From contig CAZBPG010000002.1 in the NCBI GenBank assembly GCA_964493695.1, positions 1 through 64,000 on the forward strand: a DNA stretch of 64,000 bases, written 5' to 3'. Both the position numbers and the translations under genes were made by a program. This document shows positions 1 to 7,634 of the stretch, one piece after another. The stretch comes from Bog-950 sp964493695. Lineage in GTDB: Bacteria; Bacteroidota; Bacteroidia; Chitinophagales; LD1. Each line of letters begins with the position of its first letter. Position 1 is the first letter of the stretch. The notes under the pieces were generated by a model, which was given only the letters and a program-made list of their open reading frames with translations, did no database searches and was not told the DNA's origin.

Positions 1-30
1 ATCGCCCTTCGAATTTAACGCTATGTTTCT

Positions 31-54
31 TCTCACACGATTAACGACTGAACC
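31..54. mobile_element. Right terminal inverted repeat of an ISL3-like element (rest lies outside the window)
   Basis: These 24 bases are identical to the right end of the complete ISL3-family element at 12682-13960 (its bases 13937-13960) and lie in the same orientation. The 30 bases to their left resemble the other element only weakly, sharing a TTTAACG stretch, so this is probably a related but diverged element, or the remnant of one, that ends at base 54. No target duplication can be tested because the other end is missing. Confidence 0.65.
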
Positions 55-69
55 TCCTTTAAGGAAAGA

Positions 70-1284
70 CTACTCTATCACCACTTTTTTGGTTGTCGCA
101 GCTATGTTTTTATCGGCAAACTCAATTCTTACCTGGTAAATGCCTTGGGCAAAGTTCGAGGTGTTGATTCTGCCGTTCGTATTTTCGAAAATGTTCTGTG
201 CCACTAACTGCCCTACACTATTAAATACCGAAACGGTAGAAATTCTTTCGGTCGAGCGCAGGTTAACTTCGCTGTGTGCCGGGTTCGGAAACAACGAAAT
301 TTCGGCAGTAGCTTTTACATTATTAACCGAAGAAAAAATACCACCGGTGCAGGCGTAAGGGTAAAAGAAGTTGGCAGATGAAGTATCAATCTCCATCATC
401 ATGGCTGCATTTCCCTGCCATGGGCAGTGGCCCTGCTGAGGGTAAATGATGGTTTCGTGGTCAATTCCGTATTGCTGATACAAAGGCTCTATAACACCTA
501 AGCCGCAAAGCTGCACCGGTGTAAGGCCGCCCTGAGCGTTGGCACACATATAAGGCACTGTAGCATCTTCATCGCCCTGTGCATTGAAAGAGGGTTTGTT
601 TCCGGGGCTTACAAACGCAGCCTCGTTCAGGCCTCCGGCAAGGTTAAGCAGTGCAATAGCTTCTGATGAATAACCATCGTTGCCGCTGTTGCCTTCAATA
701 CCTCCGTTGGCATTAATAATAGTGCGAAGGTCAGCAGGGGCTTCGTTCACGCTGTCAATATACACACAGTGCGCATACAATACCGCACCGGCCGAGTTAC
801 CTCCCACAAAAACTTTTGAAGGGTCTATCCTGTAAGTGTTAGTGGTAGCAGCATCTTTCTTAAAAAAGCGAATAGCCGACTTTCCATCGCTGATGGCTTT
901 CATTACCACATCTTTAGCCGTTGGTCCGCTCAGCATATCAAATGCCTGGCCTAAACGGTAATCAATAGAAGCACATACATAACCGCGCTTGGCGAAGTTG
1001 TTGCAAAACTCGGTACAAACAGCATCGTTGGTTTTGTTGCCGCCAATAAAACTTCCACCGTGTGCCATAATCAACAGCGGGCGCATAGTAGCCGTGTCAC
1101 CGGTGGGTTCGTAAACATCCAGCTTAAGCGTAGTGCTGTTCGAAGTGCTGTAAGTAATGTTTGACGTAATGGTTACGTTAGAAAAAATCATTTCCTTGTA
1201 ACGGTTGCCACACTGTGCAGCGGTTTGCTGAACAGAACAAACAATTGCGCAGAAAAAAAGCAAGGAGTAAAATTTTGTTTTCAT
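70..1284 (-). CDS. Secreted alpha/beta-hydrolase (carboxylesterase type) with T9SS sorting domain
   Basis: A 404-residue secreted esterase of the carboxylesterase/HSL-like type. Residues 1-24 form a signal peptide ending in TAAQ. The oxyanion-hole motif is AHGGSFIGG, the nucleophile elbow GGNSAGA, followed by an acid in GDEDATVPY and a histidine in QQGHCPW, so the Ser-Asp-His triad is complete. The last ~75 residues (from about LFPNPAHSEVNL to the C-terminus) are a type A T9SS sorting domain, which in Bacteroidota sends the protein to the cell surface or medium. The substrate cannot be told. It lies alone on the minus strand between an IS end and a palindromic repeat. Confidence 0.85.
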   Translation of the reverse strand: MKTKFYSLLFFCAIVCSVQQTAAQCGNRYKEMIFSNVTITSNITYSTSNSTTLKLDVYEPTGDTATMRPLLIMAHGGSFIGGNKTNDAVCTEFCNNFAKRGYVCASIDYRLGQAFDMLSGPTAKDVVMKAISDGKSAIRFFKKDAATTNTYRIDPSKVFVGGNSAGAVLYAHCVYIDSVNEAPADLRTIINANGGIEGNSGNDGYSSEAIALLNLAGGLNEAAFVSPGNKPSFNAQGDEDATVPYMCANAQGGLTPVQLCGLGVIEPLYQQYGIDHETIIYPQQGHCPWQGNAAMMMEIDTSSANFFYPYACTGGIFSSVNNVKATAEISLFPNPAHSEVNLRSTERISTVSVFNSVGQLVAQNIFENTNGRINTSNFAQGIYQVRIEFADKNIAATTKKVVIE

Positions 1285-1343
1285 TTAAAATGAAGTTTGA
1301 GTTAGGAATATGTTGAATGAATGTAAACGAATATAGAATTGTT

Positions 1344-1416
1344 AACCACGAATTGCACGAATTAACACGAACTATTTTCTTGTCTTCAATGGGTGTAATC
1401 TGTGAAATTAGTGGCT
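1344..1416. repeat. Palindromic intergenic repeat (CACGAATT type)
   Basis: The left arm AACCACGAATTGCACGAATTA and the right arm at 1396-1416 form an imperfect hairpin. The arms are built from short CACGAATT-like words. The same construction recurs at 49455, 49965, 51321 and 60222 with different words. Confidence 0.6.
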
Positions 1417-1423
1417 ATGTATT

Positions 1424-3490
1424 TTATTTAATTGTGCTTCCGTTATCAGTTACCTCTTTAGGTGATACAAAATGGAGTTTGCCTTCTGCATCTTCACTCA
1501 TTAAAATCATTCCTTTCGATTCAATGCCTCTCAGTTTTCGGGGCGCAAGGTTGGCTACTACCGATACCTGTGTGCCGATGATATCTTCCGGTTTAAAAAA
1601 CTCGGCAATGCCCGAAACTACGGTTCTGGTTTCAAAGCCTAAATCAATTGTCAGCTTCAAAAGTTTGTCAGCTTTCTCTACTTTTTCAGCGGTGAGAATA
1701 GTTCCTACACGCAAATCAATTTTCGAGAAATCATCATAGGTTATTTCGCCTTTTGTTCCTGCCGGTTCTGCTTCCATTTTTATTTTTTGTTTTTCAATGG
1801 TCAATGGTCGGTCGTCAATGGTCTTTTTCAATTTCCCTATCTCCTTCTCCATTACTTCATCTTCAATTTTCTGATACAGCAAACTCGCTTTACCCAATTG
1901 GTGGCCCGGTTTCAGCAAGTCCTGTCTGCCTGCATCCTGCCACGAAAAATTTTTTCCGTCTAAGTTCAGCATAGCAAAAAGCCTTTGCGAAGTAAACGGC
2001 AAAAACGGTTCACACAGAATAGCGAGGTTGGCAATTATTTGTAAGCAGTCGTAAAGAACAATTCCCGTTGCCTCCGGATTTGTTTTGAAAGTTTTCCAGG
2101 GTTCCTTTTCGGTGAGCAGTTTATTTCCGTGCCGCGCAATGTTCATCATTTCCGCCAATCCATCGCGAAACTTGAACTGCTCCAGCGCCTCCGAAATTTT
2201 ATCGCACTGCTGAGATGTAAATGCTTTCAAGTCGCTGCATTCACCGGCTTGCGGAACTTTACCTTCAAAATATTTATCGGTAAGCACCATTACTCGGTTT
2301 ACTAAATTCCCGAAAATGGCAACCAGTTCGCTGTTCACGCGCGTTTGATAGTCCTTCCATAAAAATTCAGAATCCTTTGTTTCGGGAGCTATAGAAGTAA
2401 GCACGTAACGCAACTCATCTACTTTGTCGGGGAACGTTTCCAGATACTCGTGCATCTCCACACTCCATTTACGGCTAGTACTCATTTTGTCGCCTTCCAG
2501 ATTCAGAAACTCGTTGGCGGGAACATTATCCGGTACTATATAATCGCCATGCATGTGCAGCATTACCGGAAAAATAATACAGTGAAAAACAATATTGTCT
2601 TTCCCTACAAAATGCACCAGGCGCGTGTCGTTGTCTTTCCAGTACAATTCCCAACTCTTATTGTTTTCCTTCGCCCATTGCTTGGTAGCCGATATGTAAC
2701 CGATAGGCGCATCGAACCAAACGTAAAGCACTTTGCCTTCCGCGTCTTTCAAAGGCACTTTCACTCCCCACTCACCATCGCGTGTCATGGCGCGGGGCTG
2801 CAAGCCGGCATCAATCCAGCTTTTCGATTGTCCGTACACATTCTGTTTCCAATCTTTGGCATGACCTTCAATCAGCCATTCTTTCAGCCAGGGCTCATAT
2901 TCGTTCAATGGTAGGTACCAATGTTTTGTTTCGCGAAGCACCGGTGCAGCTCCGCTTAAAGTAGAGCGGGGATTAATTAATTCGTTTGGCGAAAGCGCCT
3001 TGCCGCATTTTTCGCATTGGTCGCCAAAGGCATTGTCATGTCCGCAGTTCGGACAGGTGCCTGTAATGTACCGGTCCGCCAGAAAAACTTTTTTCTCTTC
3101 ATCAAAATATTGTTCGCTGGTAACTTCTTTAAACAAACCCTTGTTATAGAAATCGAGAAAAAACTCCTGCGCTGTTTCGTGATGCAGCGGCTCCGAAGTG
3201 CGGTGATAGATATCGAAAGAAACACCCAGTCTCTCAAAACTCTTTTTAATCAGCGCGTGATATTTGTCGATGATAGCACGGGGGGTAGTGTTCTCCTGCA
3301 GTGCCTGAATGGTAATGGCAGTTCCGTGTTCATCGCTTCCGCAAACAAAAACCACATCGCGTTTTTGCGCCCGTAGATAACGCACATAAGTATCGGCCGG
3401 CAAATACGCACCGGCCAAATGGCCGATATGTTTAGAGCCGTTGGCGTAAGGCAAGGCAGCGGTAATGGTGTATCTTTTCCAGTTGGTCAT
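1424..3490 (-). CDS. metG: Methionyl-tRNA synthetase
   Basis: Charges tRNA-Met with methionine in the cytoplasm. The 688-residue protein has the class I HIGH motif at residues 21-24, a zinc knuckle made of CPNCGHDNAFGDQCEKCG, and the KMSKS loop in the variant KMSTS around residue 335. The anticodon-binding helical domain follows. After a linker of roughly 60 residues comes an EMAP/Trbp111-like tRNA-binding OB fold (DLRVGTILTAEKVEKADKLL) that also serves as dimerisation domain in bacterial MetRS. Length matches the long form of the family. The start ATG at 3490 is the only one in front of the Rossmann fold. Confidence 0.97.
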   Translation of the reverse strand: MTNWKRYTITAALPYANGSKHIGHLAGAYLPADTYVRYLRAQKRDVVFVCGSDEHGTAITIQALQENTTPRAIIDKYHALIKKSFERLGVSFDIYHRTSEPLHHETAQEFFLDFYNKGLFKEVTSEQYFDEEKKVFLADRYITGTCPNCGHDNAFGDQCEKCGKALSPNELINPRSTLSGAAPVLRETKHWYLPLNEYEPWLKEWLIEGHAKDWKQNVYGQSKSWIDAGLQPRAMTRDGEWGVKVPLKDAEGKVLYVWFDAPIGYISATKQWAKENNKSWELYWKDNDTRLVHFVGKDNIVFHCIIFPVMLHMHGDYIVPDNVPANEFLNLEGDKMSTSRKWSVEMHEYLETFPDKVDELRYVLTSIAPETKDSEFLWKDYQTRVNSELVAIFGNLVNRVMVLTDKYFEGKVPQAGECSDLKAFTSQQCDKISEALEQFKFRDGLAEMMNIARHGNKLLTEKEPWKTFKTNPEATGIVLYDCLQIIANLAILCEPFLPFTSQRLFAMLNLDGKNFSWQDAGRQDLLKPGHQLGKASLLYQKIEDEVMEKEIGKLKKTIDDRPLTIEKQKIKMEAEPAGTKGEITYDDFSKIDLRVGTILTAEKVEKADKLLKLTIDLGFETRTVVSGIAEFFKPEDIIGTQVSVVANLAPRKLRGIESKGMILMSEDAEGKLHFVSPKEVTDNGSTIK

Positions 3491-3505
3491 TAAGACAAAT
3501 ATATA

Positions 3506-3579
3506 AACCCCTAAATCCCCTAAAGGGGACTTGGAAAATATATTTCAATTCACATACCCCCTTTAGGGGGCAGGGGGTT
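3506..3579. repeat. Inverted pair of CCCCTAAA repeats
   Basis: AACCCCTAAATCCCCTAAAG followed by GGGACTT on the left, and an inverted version with CCCCCTTTAGGGGGCAGGGG on the right, make a GC-rich hairpin in the divergent metG/ldcA spacer. Single copies of the same word occur at 28180-28207 and, degraded, at 31783-31810. Confidence 0.7.
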
Positions 3580-3590
3580 ATTTTCGCTTT

Positions 3591-4487
3591 ATGCTTTTAC
3601 GTCCACCGTCATTACAAAACGGAGATTCCGTTTACATACTAAGCACAGCCAAAAAAATTTCAAGTGAAGAAATTTCCTGCGCGGTGAAAACATTTAAAAA
3701 CTGGGGGCTGAACGTAGTTACAGGAAAAACAATCGGTGCAGAACTAAACCAGTTTGCTGGTGAGGATGCGTTACGCAGAGAAGATTTTCAGCACGCCCTG
3801 GATGATGCAAACATCAAAGCGATTATATGCGCACGTGGAGGCTACGGCACCGTTCGCATGATGGACGATTTGAACTTTGATGAGTTTATGAAGCATCCGA
3901 AATGGATTGTGGGTTTCAGCGACATTACTTTTCTGCATACACATATTTCGAACAACATTGGCATCATGGGCCTTCATGCGCACATGCCTATTCAATTTGA
4001 GAAGAGCACACCTGAAGGAATTGAAACGTTACGCAAAGAATTGTTTGGAGAAAAGAATGAATACATCATTGCCCCGCACGAATTGAACCGGGAAGGAGAA
4101 GCGGAAGGAATTTTGATAGGGGGCAATCTTTCAATTCTATATTCCATTACCGGTACAAGAAGCGGAATGAACACCGACCGCAAAATCTTATTCCTCGAAG
4201 ATCTGGATGAGTATCTCTATCACATTGACCGGATGATGATGAACCTGAAACGCTCCGGCAAACTGCACGGACTTGCAGGTTTAATTGTAGGAGGGTTTAC
4301 AGATATGCATGACAACCGGATTCCTTTTGGCAAAAACGCTTACGAGATAATTTCGGAGCATGTGAGTGAATATGGTTTCCCCGTTTGTTTCAACTTCCCG
4401 GCCGGTCACATCTACGACAACCGGGCTTTAGTGATTGGCAAAACCTATAAGCTTAAGGTTGGAAAAGATTCGGTAAAAGTTTTCTGA
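3591..4487 (+). CDS. ldcA: LD-carboxypeptidase (peptidase S66)
   Basis: A 298-residue murein tetrapeptide LD-carboxypeptidase, which releases the terminal D-Ala from recycled muropeptides. The family nucleophile is the serine in GFSDITFLH (Ser110). The Glu (in LEDLDEYLYHIDRMM) and His (in FPAGHIYDN near the C-terminus) expected in the S66 Ser-Glu-His triad are both present. There is no signal peptide, as expected for the cytoplasmic recycling enzyme. Its stop codon overlaps the pnuC-like start by one base, so the two are probably translated from one mRNA, although the functions look unrelated. Confidence 0.92.
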   Translation: MLLRPPSLQNGDSVYILSTAKKISSEEISCAVKTFKNWGLNVVTGKTIGAELNQFAGEDALRREDFQHALDDANIKAIICARGGYGTVRMMDDLNFDEFMKHPKWIVGFSDITFLHTHISNNIGIMGLHAHMPIQFEKSTPEGIETLRKELFGEKNEYIIAPHELNREGEAEGILIGGNLSILYSITGTRSGMNTDRKILFLEDLDEYLYHIDRMMMNLKRSGKLHGLAGLIVGGFTDMHDNRIPFGKNAYEIISEHVSEYGFPVCFNFPAGHIYDNRALVIGKTYKLKVGKDSVKVF

Positions 4488-5047
4488 TGGAAACTTATCT
4501 TGAATATGCTGCTGTTGCATTCGGAGTTATTTATGTATTGCTGGCTTCCCGCAGTAATGTTTGGTGCTGGCTTGCAGGCATCATCAGTTCGGCACTTTAT
4601 ATCTACATCAATGTTACCCATCAGCTTTTTCAGGATGCCATTCTTCAGGCGTATTATGTAGTGGCGGGTTTCTATGGCTGGTGGTTGTGGGGCAAAAAAG
4701 AAAGTGCGAGAGATGAAGTAAGCACCAGTTCTTTTTCCCTTCGGCAAAACCTTAAGCTTATTTTCTTTGGGGGATTACTGGTTCCTGTTTTCGGTTTTGT
4801 GTTTGCTAAACTCGGCAACTCACTTTCTTATTTCGATGCTGCTGTTACCGTTTTCAGTTTTATTGCCACCTTGATGACCGCCAAAAAAATTTTGGAAAAC
4901 TGGCTCTACTGGATTGTAATTGATGTAGTAGCTGCTATGATGTATTTAATAAAAGACCTCCGGGCCACCTCTTGTTTATACCTTTTTTTTTCAATTGTAG
5001 CTCTTTACAGTTACTTTGAATGGAAGAAGAAAATGAGTGCTGTATGA
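4487..5047 (+). CDS. pnuC: PnuC-family vitamin transporter (nicotinamide riboside or thiamin)
   Basis: A 186-residue polytopic inner-membrane protein of the PnuC family. It contains the typical aromatic-rich signature GFYGWWLWG and about seven hydrophobic segments, ending with a short basic tail. PnuC proteins facilitate diffusion of nicotinamide riboside, while close homologues (PnuT) in Bacteroidota carry thiamin. The next gene is a NadR-like P-loop kinase in a 4-nt ATGA overlap, which would trap the substrate by phosphorylation. A thiamin-regulated TonB receptor lies 2.6 kb downstream. The sequence alone does not decide between the two vitamins, so the symbol denotes the family. Confidence 0.88.
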   Translation: METYLEYAAVAFGVIYVLLASRSNVWCWLAGIISSALYIYINVTHQLFQDAILQAYYVVAGFYGWWLWGKKESARDEVSTSSFSLRQNLKLIFFGGLLVPVFGFVFAKLGNSLSYFDAAVTVFSFIATLMTAKKILENWLYWIVIDVVAAMMYLIKDLRATSCLYLFFSIVALYSYFEWKKKMSAV

Positions 5048-5574
5048 TTTACAGGATCTGCATTACCGGCACTGAATCAACAGGAAAAACAACGCTGGCA
5101 GAAGAACTCTCTATTCATTATCATACTTGCCATGTGCCTGACTACTCGCGTTATTACATCGATCAACTGAAACGCCAGTATAACAGAACAGATGTATTGG
5201 AGATTGCCCATGGGATTATTGAGCAGGAGGATCATATGATTCAAAACACCGGCAATATGCTTCTTAGTGATAATGATTTAATCAACATCAAGATATGGTT
5301 GCAGCATTATGGTTGGGAAATTCCCGAATGGCTGGAACAGGAAATTGTAAAACGAAAAAGCCATTTGTATCTGTTATGCGCGCCTGACTTGCCCTGGGTA
5401 GCCGATGATCAGCGTTCGAATCCTGATGAGCGGGAGAAATTGTTTGGTATGTTCAAAAGTGAATTAGAAAGGGTAGACGCAAATTTCAGAATAGTATACG
5501 GAGTTGACCGTGAACAACGTATGAAAGTCGCAGTTGGCCAAATAGATTATCTGCTTAATCCTAAGGATAACTGA
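5044..5574 (+). CDS. NadR/Ttd14-like P-loop ATPase, probable vitamin kinase
   Basis: A 176-residue P-loop protein with Walker A GTESTGKTTL near the N-terminus, like the ribosylnicotinamide-kinase domain of NadR. The start ATG at 5044 is chosen because it overlaps the pnuC-like stop as ATGA and places the first beta-strand (YRICITG) directly at the N-terminus. An upstream ATG at 5020 would add eight residues inside the transporter gene. By family and position it should phosphorylate the vitamin imported by the PnuC-like protein. Whether that is nicotinamide riboside or thiamin is inference. Confidence 0.82.
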   Translation: MIYRICITGTESTGKTTLAEELSIHYHTCHVPDYSRYYIDQLKRQYNRTDVLEIAHGIIEQEDHMIQNTGNMLLSDNDLINIKIWLQHYGWEIPEWLEQEIVKRKSHLYLLCAPDLPWVADDQRSNPDEREKLFGMFKSELERVDANFRIVYGVDREQRMKVAVGQIDYLLNPKDN

Positions 5575-5644
5575 CAACAATCTACAGTCTTTAAGGGAAC
5601 AAAAGTCATTTTATATCGTAGAAGCATGGACGAATAGCCATTGA

Positions 5645-7444
5645 ATGAGCAATACTTCTACAATTTATTCTGACTCGCCTCCGGAGAGGATCGAACAGCT
5701 TATTGCGGAACTGGACAGGCGTAAAAAAGAACGCGATGCCACCGCTTCACCTATCGGGGTAGAGGCCTGCCTTTTGGCAAAAGAACTTGGCGACAAAAAG
5801 CTTTGGATAAAAGCTGCTACCGCACTCACACACTACTATACCGACATAACCAGCGAATTTGATAAGGCGATCAGCTACATCAAGGAAATGATAGAAACGC
5901 TTGATGATCAAGAAGATGCTGAAGTTAAGTCGGAGTTTTACAGAAGGCTGGGACTCAACTATGATTACATAGGAGAACTTGCCCATTCAAAGCAGGCGTA
6001 TGATAACTCCGTTCAACTATTAGAGCATAAAAAGGATTTGAGTGAGCCGGGCTTTCTCACTTTAGCCCGTTCGTTATTCAATCAGTCAATCATTTATGGC
6101 GATTTAGGACTCGAAACTTTAAAAAAAGAATATCTGCACCGCGCTTTCGGTTATTTTCAAAAGGCTAGTTATCGTCCGGGAATAGCGCGTTGTTACATTT
6201 CGTTTGGAGTAGATGCCTACGAGAAAAAGGAAGTGGAAAAATCGCTTACATTTTACGAAAAAGCGATTGCCATTGCAGCAGAAATAAATGACATACCACC
6301 TTATTGCGTTGCATTAGGTAACTCAGGTATTGCTTATGCCGATTTAGGCGCAAAAGAAAAAGCAGTGGCTTGTGCCGAAAAATCAATTGAGTTGGTGAAG
6401 AATCAAACCAACAAACACTTCGAGCTGAATATTTACCAGATGGCCGGTCGTGTATACCAGGTGGTGCAAAATTTTGAAAAAGCAGATCATTGGTTCTCTG
6501 AAGCTCACCGGATATACACCGAAACAGGTAAGGTAATTGACAACTTTGAACTTTTTAAATATTGGGCGGAAACGCTTTTCTCGCTAGGGCAACACGAAAG
6601 AGCGTATATTAAGTTGACCAAGTTTATTCAGCAAAAAGATGAGTTACACGAGTTGAACAAACAGGCCGAGTTGAGCGATGCTTCCCTGCGTTTTCAATAT
6701 GAAGAAGGAAAGAAGGAGCAAGCGTTACTGAAGAAAAAGAATTCGGAAATTGAGCAATACGCACACAAACTGGAGATGTCGAACTTTGAACTGAACCAGT
6801 TTGCCCATGTCGCCTCTCACGACATGAAAGAGCCGTTACGTACCATTTCAAACTATGCTCAGTTGCTCACCAAAACAATGAATGTTGATTTGGAAAGCGA
6901 CCAGAAGGATTACCTCTTCTACATTAACGATGGAGCTAAGCGAATGATGAATGTGATTCAGAGTTTGCTCCAGCTTTCAAAAATTGATTCGGCCCGTAAA
7001 AAGGAAACCGTATCTATGGATGCTGTATTGAGTGAGGTAAAGCAAGGTCTTAAGTTAAACATTGAGGAAAGGAATGTAGTTATAGAATCAACTCCACTGC
7101 CGCAGATTCTTGTAGACCGTATTTACATTACCCAGCTTATGCAAAATCTGATTGGTAACGGCATAAAGTATAATGAAAGTAAGAATCCGAAAGTAGAGGT
7201 GAGTTATCATGAGAAGGATAACGGATACTGTTTTGAAGTTTCGGATAATGGAATTGGTATCGCCCCTGAGTATCGCGAGAAAATTTTTATCATCTTCCAG
7301 CGCCTTCACCACCGGAACGAATATGATGGAACCGGAATAGGGCTTGCCATTTGCAAAAAAATAGTTGACTCACTCGGAGGCAAAATCTGGGTCGAGGATT
7401 CACATCTCGGAGGCAGCAAGTTCTGCTTTACCATTCCTAAGTAA
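5645..7444 (+). CDS. Soluble TPR-containing sensor histidine kinase
   Basis: A 599-residue histidine kinase without signal peptide or membrane segment. Residues ~25-340 are tetratricopeptide-type helical repeats, followed by a coiled coil (~345-380). The dimerisation/phosphoacceptor domain has its histidine at ~392 in ASHDMKEPLRT. The ATPase domain follows with N box NLIGNGIKYNE, G1 DNGIGIAPEY and G2 GTGIGLAICKK. It resembles the cytoplasmic TPR kinases common in Bacteroidota. No response regulator is adjacent. It sits between the pnuC-like/kinase pair and the TPP riboswitch, and nothing visible ties it to vitamin uptake. Confidence 0.9.
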   Translation: MSNTSTIYSDSPPERIEQLIAELDRRKKERDATASPIGVEACLLAKELGDKKLWIKAATALTHYYTDITSEFDKAISYIKEMIETLDDQEDAEVKSEFYRRLGLNYDYIGELAHSKQAYDNSVQLLEHKKDLSEPGFLTLARSLFNQSIIYGDLGLETLKKEYLHRAFGYFQKASYRPGIARCYISFGVDAYEKKEVEKSLTFYEKAIAIAAEINDIPPYCVALGNSGIAYADLGAKEKAVACAEKSIELVKNQTNKHFELNIYQMAGRVYQVVQNFEKADHWFSEAHRIYTETGKVIDNFELFKYWAETLFSLGQHERAYIKLTKFIQQKDELHELNKQAELSDASLRFQYEEGKKEQALLKKKNSEIEQYAHKLEMSNFELNQFAHVASHDMKEPLRTISNYAQLLTKTMNVDLESDQKDYLFYINDGAKRMMNVIQSLLQLSKIDSARKKETVSMDAVLSEVKQGLKLNIEERNVVIESTPLPQILVDRIYITQLMQNLIGNGIKYNESKNPKVEVSYHEKDNGYCFEVSDNGIGIAPEYREKIFIIFQRLHHRNEYDGTGIGLAICKKIVDSLGGKIWVEDSHLGGSKFCFTIPK

Positions 7445-7462
7445 ACTTTTTACATTCGCGCT

Positions 7463-7550
7463 GACTTTCTGGGGGCGGCTCCGACATTTGTCGGAGTCTG
7501 AGAAGAACCCTTCGAACCTTGAACATGGTAATTCATGCGTAAGGGAAAGA
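7463..7550 (+). promoter_or_regulatory. TPP riboswitch (THI element)
   Basis: The conserved TPP-aptamer blocks appear in order: GGGGGCGGCT, the P3 hairpin CTCCGACATTTGTCGGAG at 7479-7496, CTGAGA at 7498-7503, ACCCTTCGAACCT at 7507-7519, then GGTAATTCATGCGTAAGGGAA at 7527-7547 (21 bases, with the last block closing P1 against CTTTC). It is followed by a possible expression-platform hairpin, AGAACAAA / TTTGTTCT (7554-7574), and 85 nt downstream by the TonB receptor ATG. TPP binding would lower receptor expression, which predicts that the receptor imports thiamin or a precursor. Confidence 0.93.
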
Positions 7551-7634
7551 AAAGAACAAATAAAGTTTGTTCTCTCGCTCGAACTCTCTTCACTCTTAGA
7601 AAGAATAATTCTTCACCATTCAACAACCGTTGCT

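Noticed and set aside
7365..7634. N-terminal extension of the TonB receptor frame
   Set aside because: It overlaps the histidine kinase end and the TPP riboswitch. The ATG at 7635 begins a proper signal peptide.
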